Source of the DNA: Perlucidibaca wandonensis
Lineage (GTDB): Bacteria > Pseudomonadota > Gammaproteobacteria > Pseudomonadales > Moraxellaceae
Reading direction: 5' to 3'
Assembly (NCBI RefSeq): GCF_042677145.1
Contig: NZ_JBHTIT010000001.1
Coordinates: forward strand, 1,054,001 to 1,118,000
Length of the DNA: 64,000 bases
Made by a program: the position numbers and the translations under genes. Below the pieces are notes generated by a model. It was not told where the DNA came from, made no database searches, and was given only the letters and a program-made list of their open reading frames with translations. Of this stretch, positions 34,279 to 43,542 are shown piece by piece. Position 1 is the first letter of the stretch. Every line of letters begins with the position of its first letter.

Positions 34279-34343
34279 CTCCAAACATGCCTAAAGGAGC
34301 ACTTACTCAGAAGCAATCACTCGTAAATGCTCCCCGTAATTAT

Positions 34344-34661
34344 TTAGGAGCCAGTCACTAACGTACAGAAGCGGCCATAAGCACCTAAGAGCGAAAATGA
34401 GTCATAGCTCACAGACGATACTTTAGTGATGTTGGCGCTACGCTTTGCTTTTTCAATGGACGCATCGCCGAAAGCAAACAGACCCAATAGGCTGGTTGCA
34501 CAGCTTGTGCCCTGCTTATTGGCTGCTTCGTTTTCTGTGGCCATGATAGGCGCACGAACATTGGTATATACCAAGCCCAATGTTGGCGTAGCAACTGCTA
34601 CACAACCCGACAAGCTAGCCGTCAGTGCCGCAGCAGCAGCAATTTTTTTAATTAAATGCAT
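34344..34661 (-). CDS. TRL-like family lipoprotein
   Basis: This 105-residue lipoprotein has signal peptide and lipobox LSGC (Cys20). The TRL-like pattern follows: TLGLVYTNVRAPIMATE, KQGTSCATSLLGLFAFGDAS, IEKAKRSANITKVSSVSYDS, and FCTLVTGS at the end. Members are small envelope proteins of unknown role. It lies between two identical terminators and downstream of sucD, apparently as a single-gene unit inserted there. Confidence 0.75.
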   Translation of the reverse strand: MHLIKKIAAAAALTASLSGCVAVATPTLGLVYTNVRAPIMATENEAANKQGTSCATSLLGLFAFGDASIEKAKRSANITKVSSVSYDSFSLLGAYGRFCTLVTGS

Positions 34662-34744
34662 TATATTTTTTCCATGAAGTCACGACCTTGTGACCTCTAG
34701 GAATCTAATAAATGTTTAGGTATTGGGTCAACACCGCTTGGACA

Positions 34745-34779
34745 AAAAAGCCCGCTTAAACATGAGGCTTAAGCGGGCT
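34745..34779 (-). terminator. Terminator of the suc operon (copy of a 35-bp repeat)
   Basis: It has the same hairpin unit as at 34244-34278 with T6 on the minus strand, 22 bases after the sucD stop. Confidence 0.9.
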
Positions 34780-34800
34780 TTGGCTTTGCAGACTTAAAGC

Positions 34801-35679
34801 TTATTTCCAGCCAGTCAACTCAGCAATGGCCGCACCCAGCATCGCTGGGTTCGACACGGTTTTTACACCAGCAGCTTCTAGCGCAGCAAACTTCTCATCC
34901 GCTGTGCCTTTACCACCAGAAATGATGGCACCGGCATGGCCCATGCGCTTGCCTGGAGGTGCAGTAACACCGGCAATGTATGATGCGACAGGTTTGGTAA
35001 CATGCGCTTTGATAAACTCAGCAGCTTCTTCTTCAGCCGAACCGCCAATCTCGCCAACCATGATGATGGCTTCGGTTTGCGGGTCGTTTTGGAATAGCTC
35101 CAAAGCATCGATAAAGGTCATGCCTGGGATTGGATCACCACCAATACCGATGCAGGTTGACTGGCCAAAGCCTAGGTCAGTGGTCTGCTTCACGGCTTCA
35201 TAGGTCAATGTGCCGGAACGCGACACGATGCCTACTTTGCCTGGCAAGTGAATGTGACCGGGCATGATGCCAATTTTGCATTCGCCTGGCGTGATGATGC
35301 CGGGGCAGTTTGGCCCGATTAAGCGCACACCGCCTTTACGCACGATGTACTCTTTCACGAACAGCATGTCGATGGTTGGCACGCCTTCGGTGATACACAC
35401 CACCAGCTCAATGCCAGCATCGACAGCTTCTAAAATCGAGTCTTTAGCAAAAGCGGCTGGCACATAAATTACGGTCGCCGTAGCACCGGTTTTCTCAACG
35501 GCTTCGCGCACAGTATCAAATACTGGCAGACCCAAATGCGTTGTGCCGCCCTTACCAGGCGTAACACCACCGACCATTTGCGTGCCATAAGCAATCGACT
35601 GCTCGCTGTGTAAAGTGCCTTGCGAGCCAGTAAAGCCTTGGCAGATCACTTTCGTATCTTTGTTGATCAGAACACTCAT
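34801..35679 (-). CDS. sucD: Succinate-CoA ligase, alpha subunit
   Basis: This 292-residue alpha subunit has the CoA-binding GFTGSQGTLHSEQSIAYGT, GPNCPGIITPGECKIGIMPG, and the phosphohistidine loop GHAGAIISGGKGTADEKFAA (active His). With SucC it makes ATP or GTP from succinyl-CoA in the TCA cycle. It is the last gene of sucAB-lpd-sucCD, 2 bases after sucC. Confidence 0.97.
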   Translation of the reverse strand: MSVLINKDTKVICQGFTGSQGTLHSEQSIAYGTQMVGGVTPGKGGTTHLGLPVFDTVREAVEKTGATATVIYVPAAFAKDSILEAVDAGIELVVCITEGVPTIDMLFVKEYIVRKGGVRLIGPNCPGIITPGECKIGIMPGHIHLPGKVGIVSRSGTLTYEAVKQTTDLGFGQSTCIGIGGDPIPGMTFIDALELFQNDPQTEAIIMVGEIGGSAEEEAAEFIKAHVTKPVASYIAGVTAPPGKRMGHAGAIISGGKGTADEKFAALEAAGVKTVSNPAMLGAAIAELTGWK

Positions 35680-35681
35680 GC

Positions 35682-36845
35682 TCAGGCTCCCACAGCTTTA
35701 ACAACGAGCTCGCCTGCTTCATCGAGCGAGGCGGCCGGAATAATATTGAGTCCGCTTTCACGCAGCTTTTGCGCGCCTAGGTCGGCATTGTTGCCTTCCA
35801 AACGAACCACCACTGGCACTTTCACGCCAACTTCTTTCACTGCGCCAATGATGCCTTCAGCAATCATGTCGCAACGAACGATGCCGCCGAAAATATTGAC
35901 CAGAACTGCCGCCACTGAATCATCTGACAAGATGATTTTGAAAGCCTCAGTCACGCGCTCTTTGGTCGCACCGCCGCCAACATCTAAGAAGTTAGCAGGC
36001 TGGCCGCCTTTGAGCTTGATCAAATCCATGGTTGCCATGGCCAAACCAGCGCCATTGACCATGCAGCCGATATTGCCTTCGAGGGCAACGTAGTTCAGCT
36101 CCCACTCAGCGGCACGGCGCTCACGCTCGTCATCTTGCGATGGGTCGTACATGGCTTTGAGTTTGGGATGACGGCCAAGCGCGTTGGAGTCGATAACGAT
36201 CTTCGCGTCCAAGCAGTGCAAGTTGCCTTCATTGGTGATGACCAGCGGGTTGATTTCCAACAGCGCCAGATCAAGATCAGTGAACATTTTTCCCAAGCCC
36301 ATGAAGATCTTCACGAACTGCTTCACTTGATTGCTATCTAGACCAAGCTTGTAAGCCAACTCACGGCCTTGGAAGGCTTGTGGACCGACCAATGGATCAA
36401 TGGCTGCAGTGAGAATTTTCTCAGGTGTTTCGTGAGCAATTTTCTCAATATCCACACCGCCTTCTGTTGAAGCCATGAAGACAATGCGGCGTGTGGCGCG
36501 ATCGACCACTGCACCTAAGTACAACTCTTTATCGATGTCGGTGCATGTTTCGACGAGAATCTTCGAGACCGGCTGACCTTTGGCATCTGTTTGGTAAGTC
36601 ACTAAACGCGTGCCTAGTTGCTCGCGGGCAAAGGCCTCTACCTCATCCAGCGTCTTAACTAATTTCACGCCACCGGCCTTACCGCGACCGCCTGCGTGAA
36701 CTTGGGCTTTAACCACCCAAACATCGCCACCGATACGCTCAGCAGCAGCGCGGGCTTCTTCCGGTGTTGAGGCTGCGAAGCCTTTGGATACCGGCAGACC
36801 ATAGTCGGCAAACAGTTGCTTGCCTTGATACTCGTGCAGATTCAT
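35682..36845 (-). CDS. sucC: Succinate-CoA ligase, beta subunit
   Basis: This 387-residue ATP-grasp subunit has MNLHEYQGKQLFADYGLPVS, VVKAQVHAGGRGKAGGVKL, LEINPLVITNEGNLHCLDAK, NGAGLAMATMD and FGGIVRCDMIAEG. It partners SucD. Two hairpins stand in the 116-base gap upstream, after lpd. Confidence 0.97.
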   Translation of the reverse strand: MNLHEYQGKQLFADYGLPVSKGFAASTPEEARAAAERIGGDVWVVKAQVHAGGRGKAGGVKLVKTLDEVEAFAREQLGTRLVTYQTDAKGQPVSKILVETCTDIDKELYLGAVVDRATRRIVFMASTEGGVDIEKIAHETPEKILTAAIDPLVGPQAFQGRELAYKLGLDSNQVKQFVKIFMGLGKMFTDLDLALLEINPLVITNEGNLHCLDAKIVIDSNALGRHPKLKAMYDPSQDDERERRAAEWELNYVALEGNIGCMVNGAGLAMATMDLIKLKGGQPANFLDVGGGATKERVTEAFKIILSDDSVAAVLVNIFGGIVRCDMIAEGIIGAVKEVGVKVPVVVRLEGNNADLGAQKLRESGLNIIPAASLDEAGELVVKAVGA

Positions 36846-36900
36846 CGTGAGATCACCACTCGTTGTGTTTGACCTAGCAGGGCTACTACTAAGCTTTTGC

Positions 36901-36952
36901 CCGCCGAGAATGCGTCATTCTGGCGGAAATGAACCGGGGCCTTGCGGCCCCG
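36901..36952 (-). other. Two hairpins in the lpd-sucC gap
   Basis: Hairpin A pairs 36901-36912 with 36916-36926 (11 bp, one bulged base, 3-base loop). Hairpin B pairs cggggcc (36935-36941) with ggccccg (36946-36952) around a 4-base loop. Neither has a T-run, so they are more likely mRNA processing or stability elements than terminators. Confidence 0.55.
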
Positions 36953-36961
36953 ATAAGTCTA

Positions 36962-38395
36962 TTACTTGCGTTTGCGTTGGATCGCGTGAATAGCGCGACC
37001 ATCAACTGACAGCGCAGCTTCATGCACCACTTCCGATAAGGTTGGGTGAGCAAAGCACATCAGCTGTAAGTCTTCGACGCTGGAACCAAACTCCATGGCG
37101 ATTAAGCCTTGGTGGATCATGTCGCCAGCACCTGGGCCGATGACGTGCATGCCAAGTAGGCGGTCAGTTTTGGCGCAGGCGACGAATTTCACAAAGCCAT
37201 CGCTATCGTCGGCAGCTAGCGCGCGACCATTAACCGCGAAGGGAAATTGGCCTGCTTTAACATCATAGCCTTCAGACTTAGCGCGCTCTTCAGACAAGCC
37301 AACCCACGCTACTTCAGGGTGTGTATAGATGACTGAAATAATGAGGTCATAGTTGATTTGTGCATGATGGCCAGCGATTATTTCCGCCACCATCACACCC
37401 TCTTCCATCGCCTTGTGCGCGAGCATCGGGCCACGAACTAAGTCGCCAATGGCGTAAACGCCTGGCACAGAAGCGCGGCATTGGTCATTTACATGAACAA
37501 AACCACGCTCATCTAAGTTAATGCCGCTGTCGGCGTTGAGTAGACCGCCAGTGACTGGACGACGGCCCACGGCAACGATCAGCTTGTCGAAAATTTCGCT
37601 GTGCTCGCCATTGGCATCGGTATAAGTCACGGTAACTTGTGAGCCTTTAACTTCCGAACCGGTAACGCGAGCGCCAAGACGAATATCCAAACCTTGCTTA
37701 GTCAGCAGTTTTTTGGCTTCTTTCGAGATGGCTTTATCAGCGATGGTGAGGAACTTATCAACCGCTTCCAATACCACTACTTCGGCGCCTAAGCGCGACC
37801 ATACCGAACCTAATTCAAGACCGATAACGCCACCACCGATAACACCTAAGCGCTTCGGTACTTCGTTGAACTCGAGAGCGCCAGTGGAGTCGACCACAAT
37901 GCCATCGGCCAATGGTGCTGCGGAAATTTCGATCGGCTTAGAGCCTGAGGCCAAAATGACATGGCTAGCTTCGATGATTTCTTTCTCGCCTTCGTGTGGC
38001 GTGAACTCGACACGCTTACCAGCCAGCAACTGACCGCTGCCCTGCAACCAGGTAATGCCATTGCCTTTCAACAAGCCGGCAATGCCGCCTGTGAGCTGGT
38101 CGACTACTTTGTCTTTGCGCGCCAACATGGCGACAATATCAATTTTCACTTCACCAGTGCTGATGCCGTGATTTTCGTAACCGGCCTTCAGGTCATGATA
38201 TTTGTGTGAGCTATCCAGCAAAGCCTTCGATGGAATACAACCGACGTTCAAACACGTGCCGCCAAGTGCTGGCTTGCCTTTGTGAATGCGACGATCAATA
38301 CAAATCACCGATAACCCAAGTTGGGCGGCACGAATGGCAGCTTCATAGCCACCAGGGCCGCCACCAATGACGACCACATCTGCGCGTTGACTCAT
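36962..38395 (-). CDS. lpdA: Dihydrolipoyl dehydrogenase (E3)
   Basis: This 477-residue flavin disulfide reductase has VVVIGGGPGGYEAAIRAAQL (FAD), the redox pair in GGTCLNVGCIPSKALL, and GVIGGGVIGLELGSVW (NAD). YAIGDLVRGPMLAHKAMEEG follows, and HPTLSEVVHEAAL at the C-terminus has the catalytic His. It reoxidises lipoamide for 2-oxoglutarate dehydrogenase. Its place between sucB and sucC matches the Pseudomonas lpdG arrangement rather than E. coli. Confidence 0.96.
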   Translation of the reverse strand: MSQRADVVVIGGGPGGYEAAIRAAQLGLSVICIDRRIHKGKPALGGTCLNVGCIPSKALLDSSHKYHDLKAGYENHGISTGEVKIDIVAMLARKDKVVDQLTGGIAGLLKGNGITWLQGSGQLLAGKRVEFTPHEGEKEIIEASHVILASGSKPIEISAAPLADGIVVDSTGALEFNEVPKRLGVIGGGVIGLELGSVWSRLGAEVVVLEAVDKFLTIADKAISKEAKKLLTKQGLDIRLGARVTGSEVKGSQVTVTYTDANGEHSEIFDKLIVAVGRRPVTGGLLNADSGINLDERGFVHVNDQCRASVPGVYAIGDLVRGPMLAHKAMEEGVMVAEIIAGHHAQINYDLIISVIYTHPEVAWVGLSEERAKSEGYDVKAGQFPFAVNGRALAADDSDGFVKFVACAKTDRLLGMHVIGPGAGDMIHQGLIAMEFGSSVEDLQLMCFAHPTLSEVVHEAALSVDGRAIHAIQRKRK

Positions 38396-38446
38396 AATCT
38401 CTCTCTAAATAATTGAGCCGACAAATCGGCTCGCTGCAACAACCGC

Positions 38447-39652
38447 TTAAATTTCCAACAACATACGAGCTGGATCTTCAATCAGCTCCTTAATGGCCAC
38501 CAAGAAGCTCACGGCCTCTTTGCCATCAACCAAGCGATGGTCATAAGACACTGCCAAATACATCATCGGCAAAATAACCACTTGGCCATTGACTGCCATT
38601 GGGCGATCTTGGATTTTGTGCATGCCCAAGATAGCCGTTTGTGGCGGGTTCAAAATGGGGGTGGATAGCAAGGAGCCGAATACACCGCCATTGGAAATGG
38701 TAAAGGTGCCGCCGGTCATGTCATCCATGGAAAGCTTGCCATCACGGGCTTTTTTACCAAAGCCCATGACGGTTTTTTCCACTTCTGCCAAGCTCATGTA
38801 TTCGGCATTACGCAGCACTGGCACAACCAAGCCGCGGTCTGATGATACCGCCACGCCAATGTCGTTATAGCCGTGATAAACAATGTCATGACCATCGATG
38901 GAGGCGTTGACTGCTGGGAAGCGTTTCAGCGCCTCAACAGCGGCCTTCACAAAGAACGACATAAAGCCTAAGCGCACGCCGTGTACTTTCTCAAACTTCT
39001 CTACGTATTGTTTACGTAGGTCCATGATCGGCTTCATGTTGACTTCGTTAAAGGTCGTCAACATAGCAGTAGATTGCTTAGCTTCGAGCAGGCGCTCGGC
39101 CACTTTGGCGCGCAAACGCGTCATTGGCACGCGCTTTTCGACGCGCTCACCAACGGCTAAAGATACAGCAGGTGCAGCTGCAACTGGAGCGGCCGCAGCT
39201 GGTGCAGGAGCGGCTTTCGCGCCTTGCACATCGGCCTTAGTAACGCGACCGCCTTTGCCTGAGCCTTCAATGCTATCGAGCGATACGCCACTTTCAGCGG
39301 CTGCTTTACGAGCAGCTGGACCAGCAGCGGCTGATGCAGTCGCTGCTGTGCTGGCAGTAGGTGCAGTTGCTTCCGGAGGTGCAGTTGCTTCCGGAGCTGA
39401 AGTTGTAGCGGCAGCGCCCTCAGTAAATGTTGCTAAGGTTTCTTGCGAAAGGACTGTGTCGCCCTCTTGTTTGAGCACATTACTAATAACGCCATCGGCC
39501 GGTGCAAGCACTTCCAGTACTACTTTGTCAGTTTCAATATCGACAATTAGCTCATCGCGCTTCACCGCTTCGCCGGGCTTTTTATGCCAAGTAGCCACCG
39601 TGCCATCAGCTACAGACTCTGGGAATATCGGGGCTTTAATTTCCACACTCAT
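38447..39652 (-). CDS. sucB: Dihydrolipoyl succinyltransferase (E2 of 2-oxoglutarate dehydrogenase)
   Basis: This 401-residue protein has a lipoyl domain (DIETDKVVLEV, lipoyl Lys near 43) and an Ala/Pro/Thr-rich linker (about 85-112) with a repeated PEATAP unit. The peripheral-subunit-binding domain is AARKAAAESGVSLDSIEGSG. The catalytic domain ends with SYDHRLVDGKEAVSFL (active His). There is one lipoyl domain, as usual for SucB. It lies 29 bases after sucA. Confidence 0.97.
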   Translation of the reverse strand: MSVEIKAPIFPESVADGTVATWHKKPGEAVKRDELIVDIETDKVVLEVLAPADGVISNVLKQEGDTVLSQETLATFTEGAAATTSAPEATAPPEATAPTASTAATASAAAGPAARKAAAESGVSLDSIEGSGKGGRVTKADVQGAKAAPAPAAAAPVAAAPAVSLAVGERVEKRVPMTRLRAKVAERLLEAKQSTAMLTTFNEVNMKPIMDLRKQYVEKFEKVHGVRLGFMSFFVKAAVEALKRFPAVNASIDGHDIVYHGYNDIGVAVSSDRGLVVPVLRNAEYMSLAEVEKTVMGFGKKARDGKLSMDDMTGGTFTISNGGVFGSLLSTPILNPPQTAILGMHKIQDRPMAVNGQVVILPMMYLAVSYDHRLVDGKEAVSFLVAIKELIEDPARMLLEI

Positions 39653-39681
39653 GGTTATCTTCCTTATGACTCGGCGGTTAG

Positions 39682-42522
39682 TTAGACGGTTTTACCGCCC
39701 AGGGCATCAGCGACTAATGCCGCCTGTTCTTTCGCATGCAAATACATCGATCCAACCGCGGGGGCGGCTGATAGCGGGCGGCCAGCATAACGAATGCTTA
39801 ACTCTGGCTGCCACTGGCGCACCACACGTTCTAAGTTATGACGAGTGTTGTACCACGCGCCTTGGTTCATTGGCTCTTCTTGGCACCACACCACATCTTC
39901 GATATTGCTATAGGGCGCCAGGATTTCCAATAAACGCTTATCGGGGAATGGATAGAGCTGTTCGACACGAACTACTGCAACTTCACTAAGATCCATTTCG
40001 CGACGTTTTTCGAGTATGTCGTAATAGACTTTACCGCCACATATCACCACACGCTTGACCTGCTTAGGATCAATGGCATCGATTTCTGGCAACACCGTTT
40101 CAAAGCGGCCTTTTTCCAAAGACTCCAATGGCGATGTGGCCAGCTTATGACGCAGCAAGCTTTTCGGCGACATGATAATCAGTGGCTTACGCAGCGGACG
40201 CACGGCTTGACGACGCAATAAGTGGAAGATTTGCGCTGGAGTCGAGGGCGTGCAAACCTGCATATTGTGCTCAGCGCACAGCTGCAAGAAGCGCTCAAGG
40301 CGAGCCGATGAATGCTCAGGGCCCTGACCTTCAAAGCCGTGCGGCAAGAGCATGGTTAGGCCGCATAAACGCTCCCATTTGGTTTCACCGCTAGAGATGA
40401 ACTGATCGATCACGACCTGCGCACCGTTAGCAAAGTCACCAAACTGCGCTTCCCAAATGATCAACGCACTTGGCGTTGTGGTCGCATAGCCATACTCAAA
40501 TGCCAGCACAGCTTCTTCCGACAGCAGTGAGTCATAGAGCTCAAAGCGACGTGGCATGCTGCTAATTTGCTGCAGAGGCACAAATGGCTCGCTGTCCTTT
40601 TGGTTATATATAACCGCATGACGGTGTGAGAAGGTACCGCGACCAACGTCCTGTCCGGTAATGCGAATCAAGGTTTCGTCGTCGAGTAATGTGGCATAGG
40701 CCATTACTTCAGCCGCACCCCAGTTTAAATCGAGGTTGCCGGCCCACATACGCTGGCGATCATCGGCGACTTTCTGCACTTGGCGCTGAATCACGAAGCC
40801 CTCGGGTACTTGCCCCAAGCGCTTACCGAGCTCAAGTAGCTTAGGCATCGGCACACCGGTATTCCAATCATCGACCACGGGATGATTTAGGTACGGCGTC
40901 CAGTCCACGAATAGACTTTTATTAGGCTCAGTGACCAGCTGTTTAACGACGCTCTTACCAGCCTCTAATGCCTTTCTGTAGCGCTCAGATAGAGCATCAG
41001 ACTCGCTAATGCTGACCACACCTTGCTCAGCTAAGTGCGCAGCATAAATCGCACGAGTAGTCGGCAAGCTATTGATGACTTGATACATTTTCGGCTGTGT
41101 TGCAGACGGCTCATCGGCTTCGTTATGACCACGACGGCGATAACAGAACATGTCGATGACGACATCTTTCTGGAACTCCATACGGAAATCTAAAGCCATT
41201 TGCGTGACAAACAGCACCGCTTCTGGGTCGTCGCCGTTGACGTGGAAAATAGGTGGTTGCACCATCTTTGCCACGCCCGTGCAGTACTCAGTCGAGCGCG
41301 CATCATCGATACGACTGGTGGTAAAGCCAACTTGGTTATTAATCACGACATGGATGGTACCGCCCGTGCGATAGCCGCGTGTTTGCGACATCTGGAAGGT
41401 TTCCATCACCACGCCTTGACCGGCAAACGCGGCATCGCCATGGATGCTAATTGGCAGCACAGAGCGACCGACTCTATCGCCACGGCGGTCTTGACGCGCG
41501 CGCACCGAGCCCTCAACCACTGGCGATACAATCTCTAAGTGCGACGGGTTAAAAGCCAATGCCAAGTGCATTTCGCCACCAGGCGTCATCACGTTTGATG
41601 AGTAGCCTTGGTGATATTTAACGTCGCCAGAGCCACTTTGGTTAAACGTTTTACCAGCGAACTCATCGAAAAGATTAGTTGGCTTTTTACCTAAAATATT
41701 CACCAAAACGTTGAGACGGCCACGGTGTGCCATGCCGATAACGACTTCTTTGGTGTTGTAGCTACCAGCGCGCTGGATCAGCTCATCGATCATGGGAATC
41801 AGTGATTCGCCACCTTCTAGGCCGAAGCGTTTGGCGCCAGCAAATTTGGTGCCCAAGTACTTTTCTAGACCTTCGGCTGCGGTGATTTGCTCAAGCAAAT
41901 CCTTTTTGATTTCAGTCGAAAAGCCGGGCTGGCCACGCTTGCCTTCTAAGCGCTGCTGAATCCAACGCTTTTGCACGGTATCAACAATGTGCATGTACTC
42001 AATGCCGATGCTGCCGCAATAAATCGCGTTCATGGCATCGACCATTTCACGCAGCGTGCATTCATCCTTACCGATGGCTAGGTTGCCGGTCTGAAACACG
42101 GTATCCATATCGGCGAGTGATAAGCCATGGCTAGCAATATCTAAATCGGCAACCGCTGGGCGTGGCATGAGACCGAGAGGGTCGAGTTTGGCTTGCTGAT
42201 GACCACGGTTACGATAGCCGGCAATAAGCTGCAGCACACCCACTTGACGTCGGTCGTGACCACTGCTGACGCTGCCTGTTGGCGCGGGGCGCGAACGGCT
42301 ACTGTTTTTAGCGAGAAGTAAAAATTGTTCCCGCACGCCTTTGTGCGGGGTGTCGATGCTTACGCCGTCGACACGGGGAAGTTTTTCAAAATAACTGCGC
42401 CAGTCTTCCGGCACGTCATTGGGGGCTACAAGGTATTGCTCGTACAGCTCTTCAACATAGGCGGCGTTTTCGGCAGAGAGTTGAGAGGAGTTCAACTGCC
42501 GTAGCATCTGGCCTTCTTGCAT
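39682..42522 (-). CDS. sucA: 2-oxoglutarate dehydrogenase E1
   Basis: This 946-residue thiamine-diphosphate enzyme has the N-terminal helix LSAENAAYVEELYEQYLVAP and IGMAHRGRLNVLVNILGK. ThDP binding shows in IHGDAAFAGQGVVMETFQMS, and VDMFCYRRRGHNEADEPS and LLPHGFEGQGPEHSSARLER follow. It decarboxylates 2-oxoglutarate in the TCA cycle. ATG 42522 follows ggga and gives the standard start; the longer frame to 42603 is rejected. It heads sucAB-lpd-sucCD; a terminator separates it from sdhB. Confidence 0.96.
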   Translation of the reverse strand: MQEGQMLRQLNSSQLSAENAAYVEELYEQYLVAPNDVPEDWRSYFEKLPRVDGVSIDTPHKGVREQFLLLAKNSSRSRPAPTGSVSSGHDRRQVGVLQLIAGYRNRGHQQAKLDPLGLMPRPAVADLDIASHGLSLADMDTVFQTGNLAIGKDECTLREMVDAMNAIYCGSIGIEYMHIVDTVQKRWIQQRLEGKRGQPGFSTEIKKDLLEQITAAEGLEKYLGTKFAGAKRFGLEGGESLIPMIDELIQRAGSYNTKEVVIGMAHRGRLNVLVNILGKKPTNLFDEFAGKTFNQSGSGDVKYHQGYSSNVMTPGGEMHLALAFNPSHLEIVSPVVEGSVRARQDRRGDRVGRSVLPISIHGDAAFAGQGVVMETFQMSQTRGYRTGGTIHVVINNQVGFTTSRIDDARSTEYCTGVAKMVQPPIFHVNGDDPEAVLFVTQMALDFRMEFQKDVVIDMFCYRRRGHNEADEPSATQPKMYQVINSLPTTRAIYAAHLAEQGVVSISESDALSERYRKALEAGKSVVKQLVTEPNKSLFVDWTPYLNHPVVDDWNTGVPMPKLLELGKRLGQVPEGFVIQRQVQKVADDRQRMWAGNLDLNWGAAEVMAYATLLDDETLIRITGQDVGRGTFSHRHAVIYNQKDSEPFVPLQQISSMPRRFELYDSLLSEEAVLAFEYGYATTTPSALIIWEAQFGDFANGAQVVIDQFISSGETKWERLCGLTMLLPHGFEGQGPEHSSARLERFLQLCAEHNMQVCTPSTPAQIFHLLRRQAVRPLRKPLIIMSPKSLLRHKLATSPLESLEKGRFETVLPEIDAIDPKQVKRVVICGGKVYYDILEKRREMDLSEVAVVRVEQLYPFPDKRLLEILAPYSNIEDVVWCQEEPMNQGAWYNTRHNLERVVRQWQPELSIRYAGRPLSAAPAVGSMYLHAKEQAALVADALGGKTV

Positions 42523-42763
42523 GATGATTTTCCCAAGCGGAGGTGCGCAAGGCGATTGGCACGATGGATAACCGCCGCCCTCCTTTGACTGTCCCCGTAG
42601 CACCCTTTTAGGGCACTACGACCCACACATAAGCGCTATGTTAAGCGCTTTTATGTATAAACCGCGTGAAGCAGTCTAGCGCGAATATTCGAGAGGATAA
42701 ACCACTACCAAAGTGTGATTGCAGTTAATTCCGACTAAATGCGAGCGCGACTCATTAAAATAA
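42523..42763. other. sucA upstream region
   Basis: These 241 bases between the sdhB terminator and sucA should hold the suc promoter. A repeat aagcgct...agcgctt (42631-42650) can form a small hairpin in the leader. No convincing -35/-10 pair was found. Confidence 0.4.
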
Positions 42764-42800
42764 AAAAAGGCTCTGCCGAGGATATCGACAGAGCCTTTTT
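42764..42800 (-). terminator. Terminator of the sdhCDAB operon
   Basis: A 12-bp stem (aaaaaggctctg with cagagccttttt) and a 13-base loop precede seven T on the minus strand, 20 bases after sdhB. Confidence 0.88.
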
Positions 42801-42820
42801 AGAACCGCCAACTGTTGGCT

Positions 42821-43528
42821 TTATGAGCCTTCGGTTAGCAGCATATTGCGGATATGACCAATAGCTTTAGTAGGGTTCAGTCCTTTAGGACAAACACTGA
42901 CACAGTTCATGATGCCGCGGCAGCGGAATAAGGAGAATGGGTCATCAAGCTTAGCTAAACGCTCAGCTGTTGCGTTATCGCGGCTATCGGCCAAGAAGCG
43001 CCATGCCTGTAATAAAGCCGATGGACCGAGGAACTTCTCAGGATTCCACCAGAACGATGGGCAGCTGGTTGTACAGCAAGCGCACAGAATGCATTCGTAC
43101 AGACCATCGATCTTGGCACGATCTTCCGGCGATTGCAGACGCTCAATCGCCGGCTCTGGCGTGTCATTAATAATGAATGGCTGCACTTTGTCGTACTGGT
43201 TATAGAACATGGTCATATCAACGACCAAATCACGAATAACCGGCAGGCCTGGCAAAGGCTTAACAATCAGATGATTGCCGCCTTTAGTGGCTTGCGAAAT
43301 TGGCACGATGCAGGCCAAACCATTTTTACCGTTCATGCTGAGGCCGTCGGAGCCACACACACCTTCACGGCAGGAGCGACGATACACCAAGGTATCGTCT
43401 TGCTCTTTAACCAAGTTCAACACGTCCAACACCATCAAATCACGACCTTGCGTGTCGATTTGATAGTCCTTCATATATGGTTCGCGATCCGTTTCCGGGT
43501 TATAGCGATAGATGCTGACTTTAAGCAT
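42821..43528 (-). CDS. sdhB: Succinate dehydrogenase iron-sulfur subunit
   Basis: This 235-residue subunit of complex II has [2Fe-2S] ligands in SCREGVCGSDGLSMNG, [4Fe-4S] in CILCACCTTSCPSFWWNP and [3Fe-4S] in CRGIMNCVSVCPKGLNP. It passes electrons from SdhA to quinone. It lies 14 bases after sdhA, last of sdhCDAB. Confidence 0.97.
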   Translation of the reverse strand: MLKVSIYRYNPETDREPYMKDYQIDTQGRDLMVLDVLNLVKEQDDTLVYRRSCREGVCGSDGLSMNGKNGLACIVPISQATKGGNHLIVKPLPGLPVIRDLVVDMTMFYNQYDKVQPFIINDTPEPAIERLQSPEDRAKIDGLYECILCACCTTSCPSFWWNPEKFLGPSALLQAWRFLADSRDNATAERLAKLDDPFSLFRCRGIMNCVSVCPKGLNPTKAIGHIRNMLLTEGS

Positions 43529-43542
43529 GATGCACCCCTGAA

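Noticed and set aside
38898..39989. 363-residue open frame antisense to sucB and sucA
   Set aside because: It is the mirror of the Ala-rich linker and other codon-biased parts of sucB/sucA, has no ribosome site and gives a low-complexity Ala/Ser protein.
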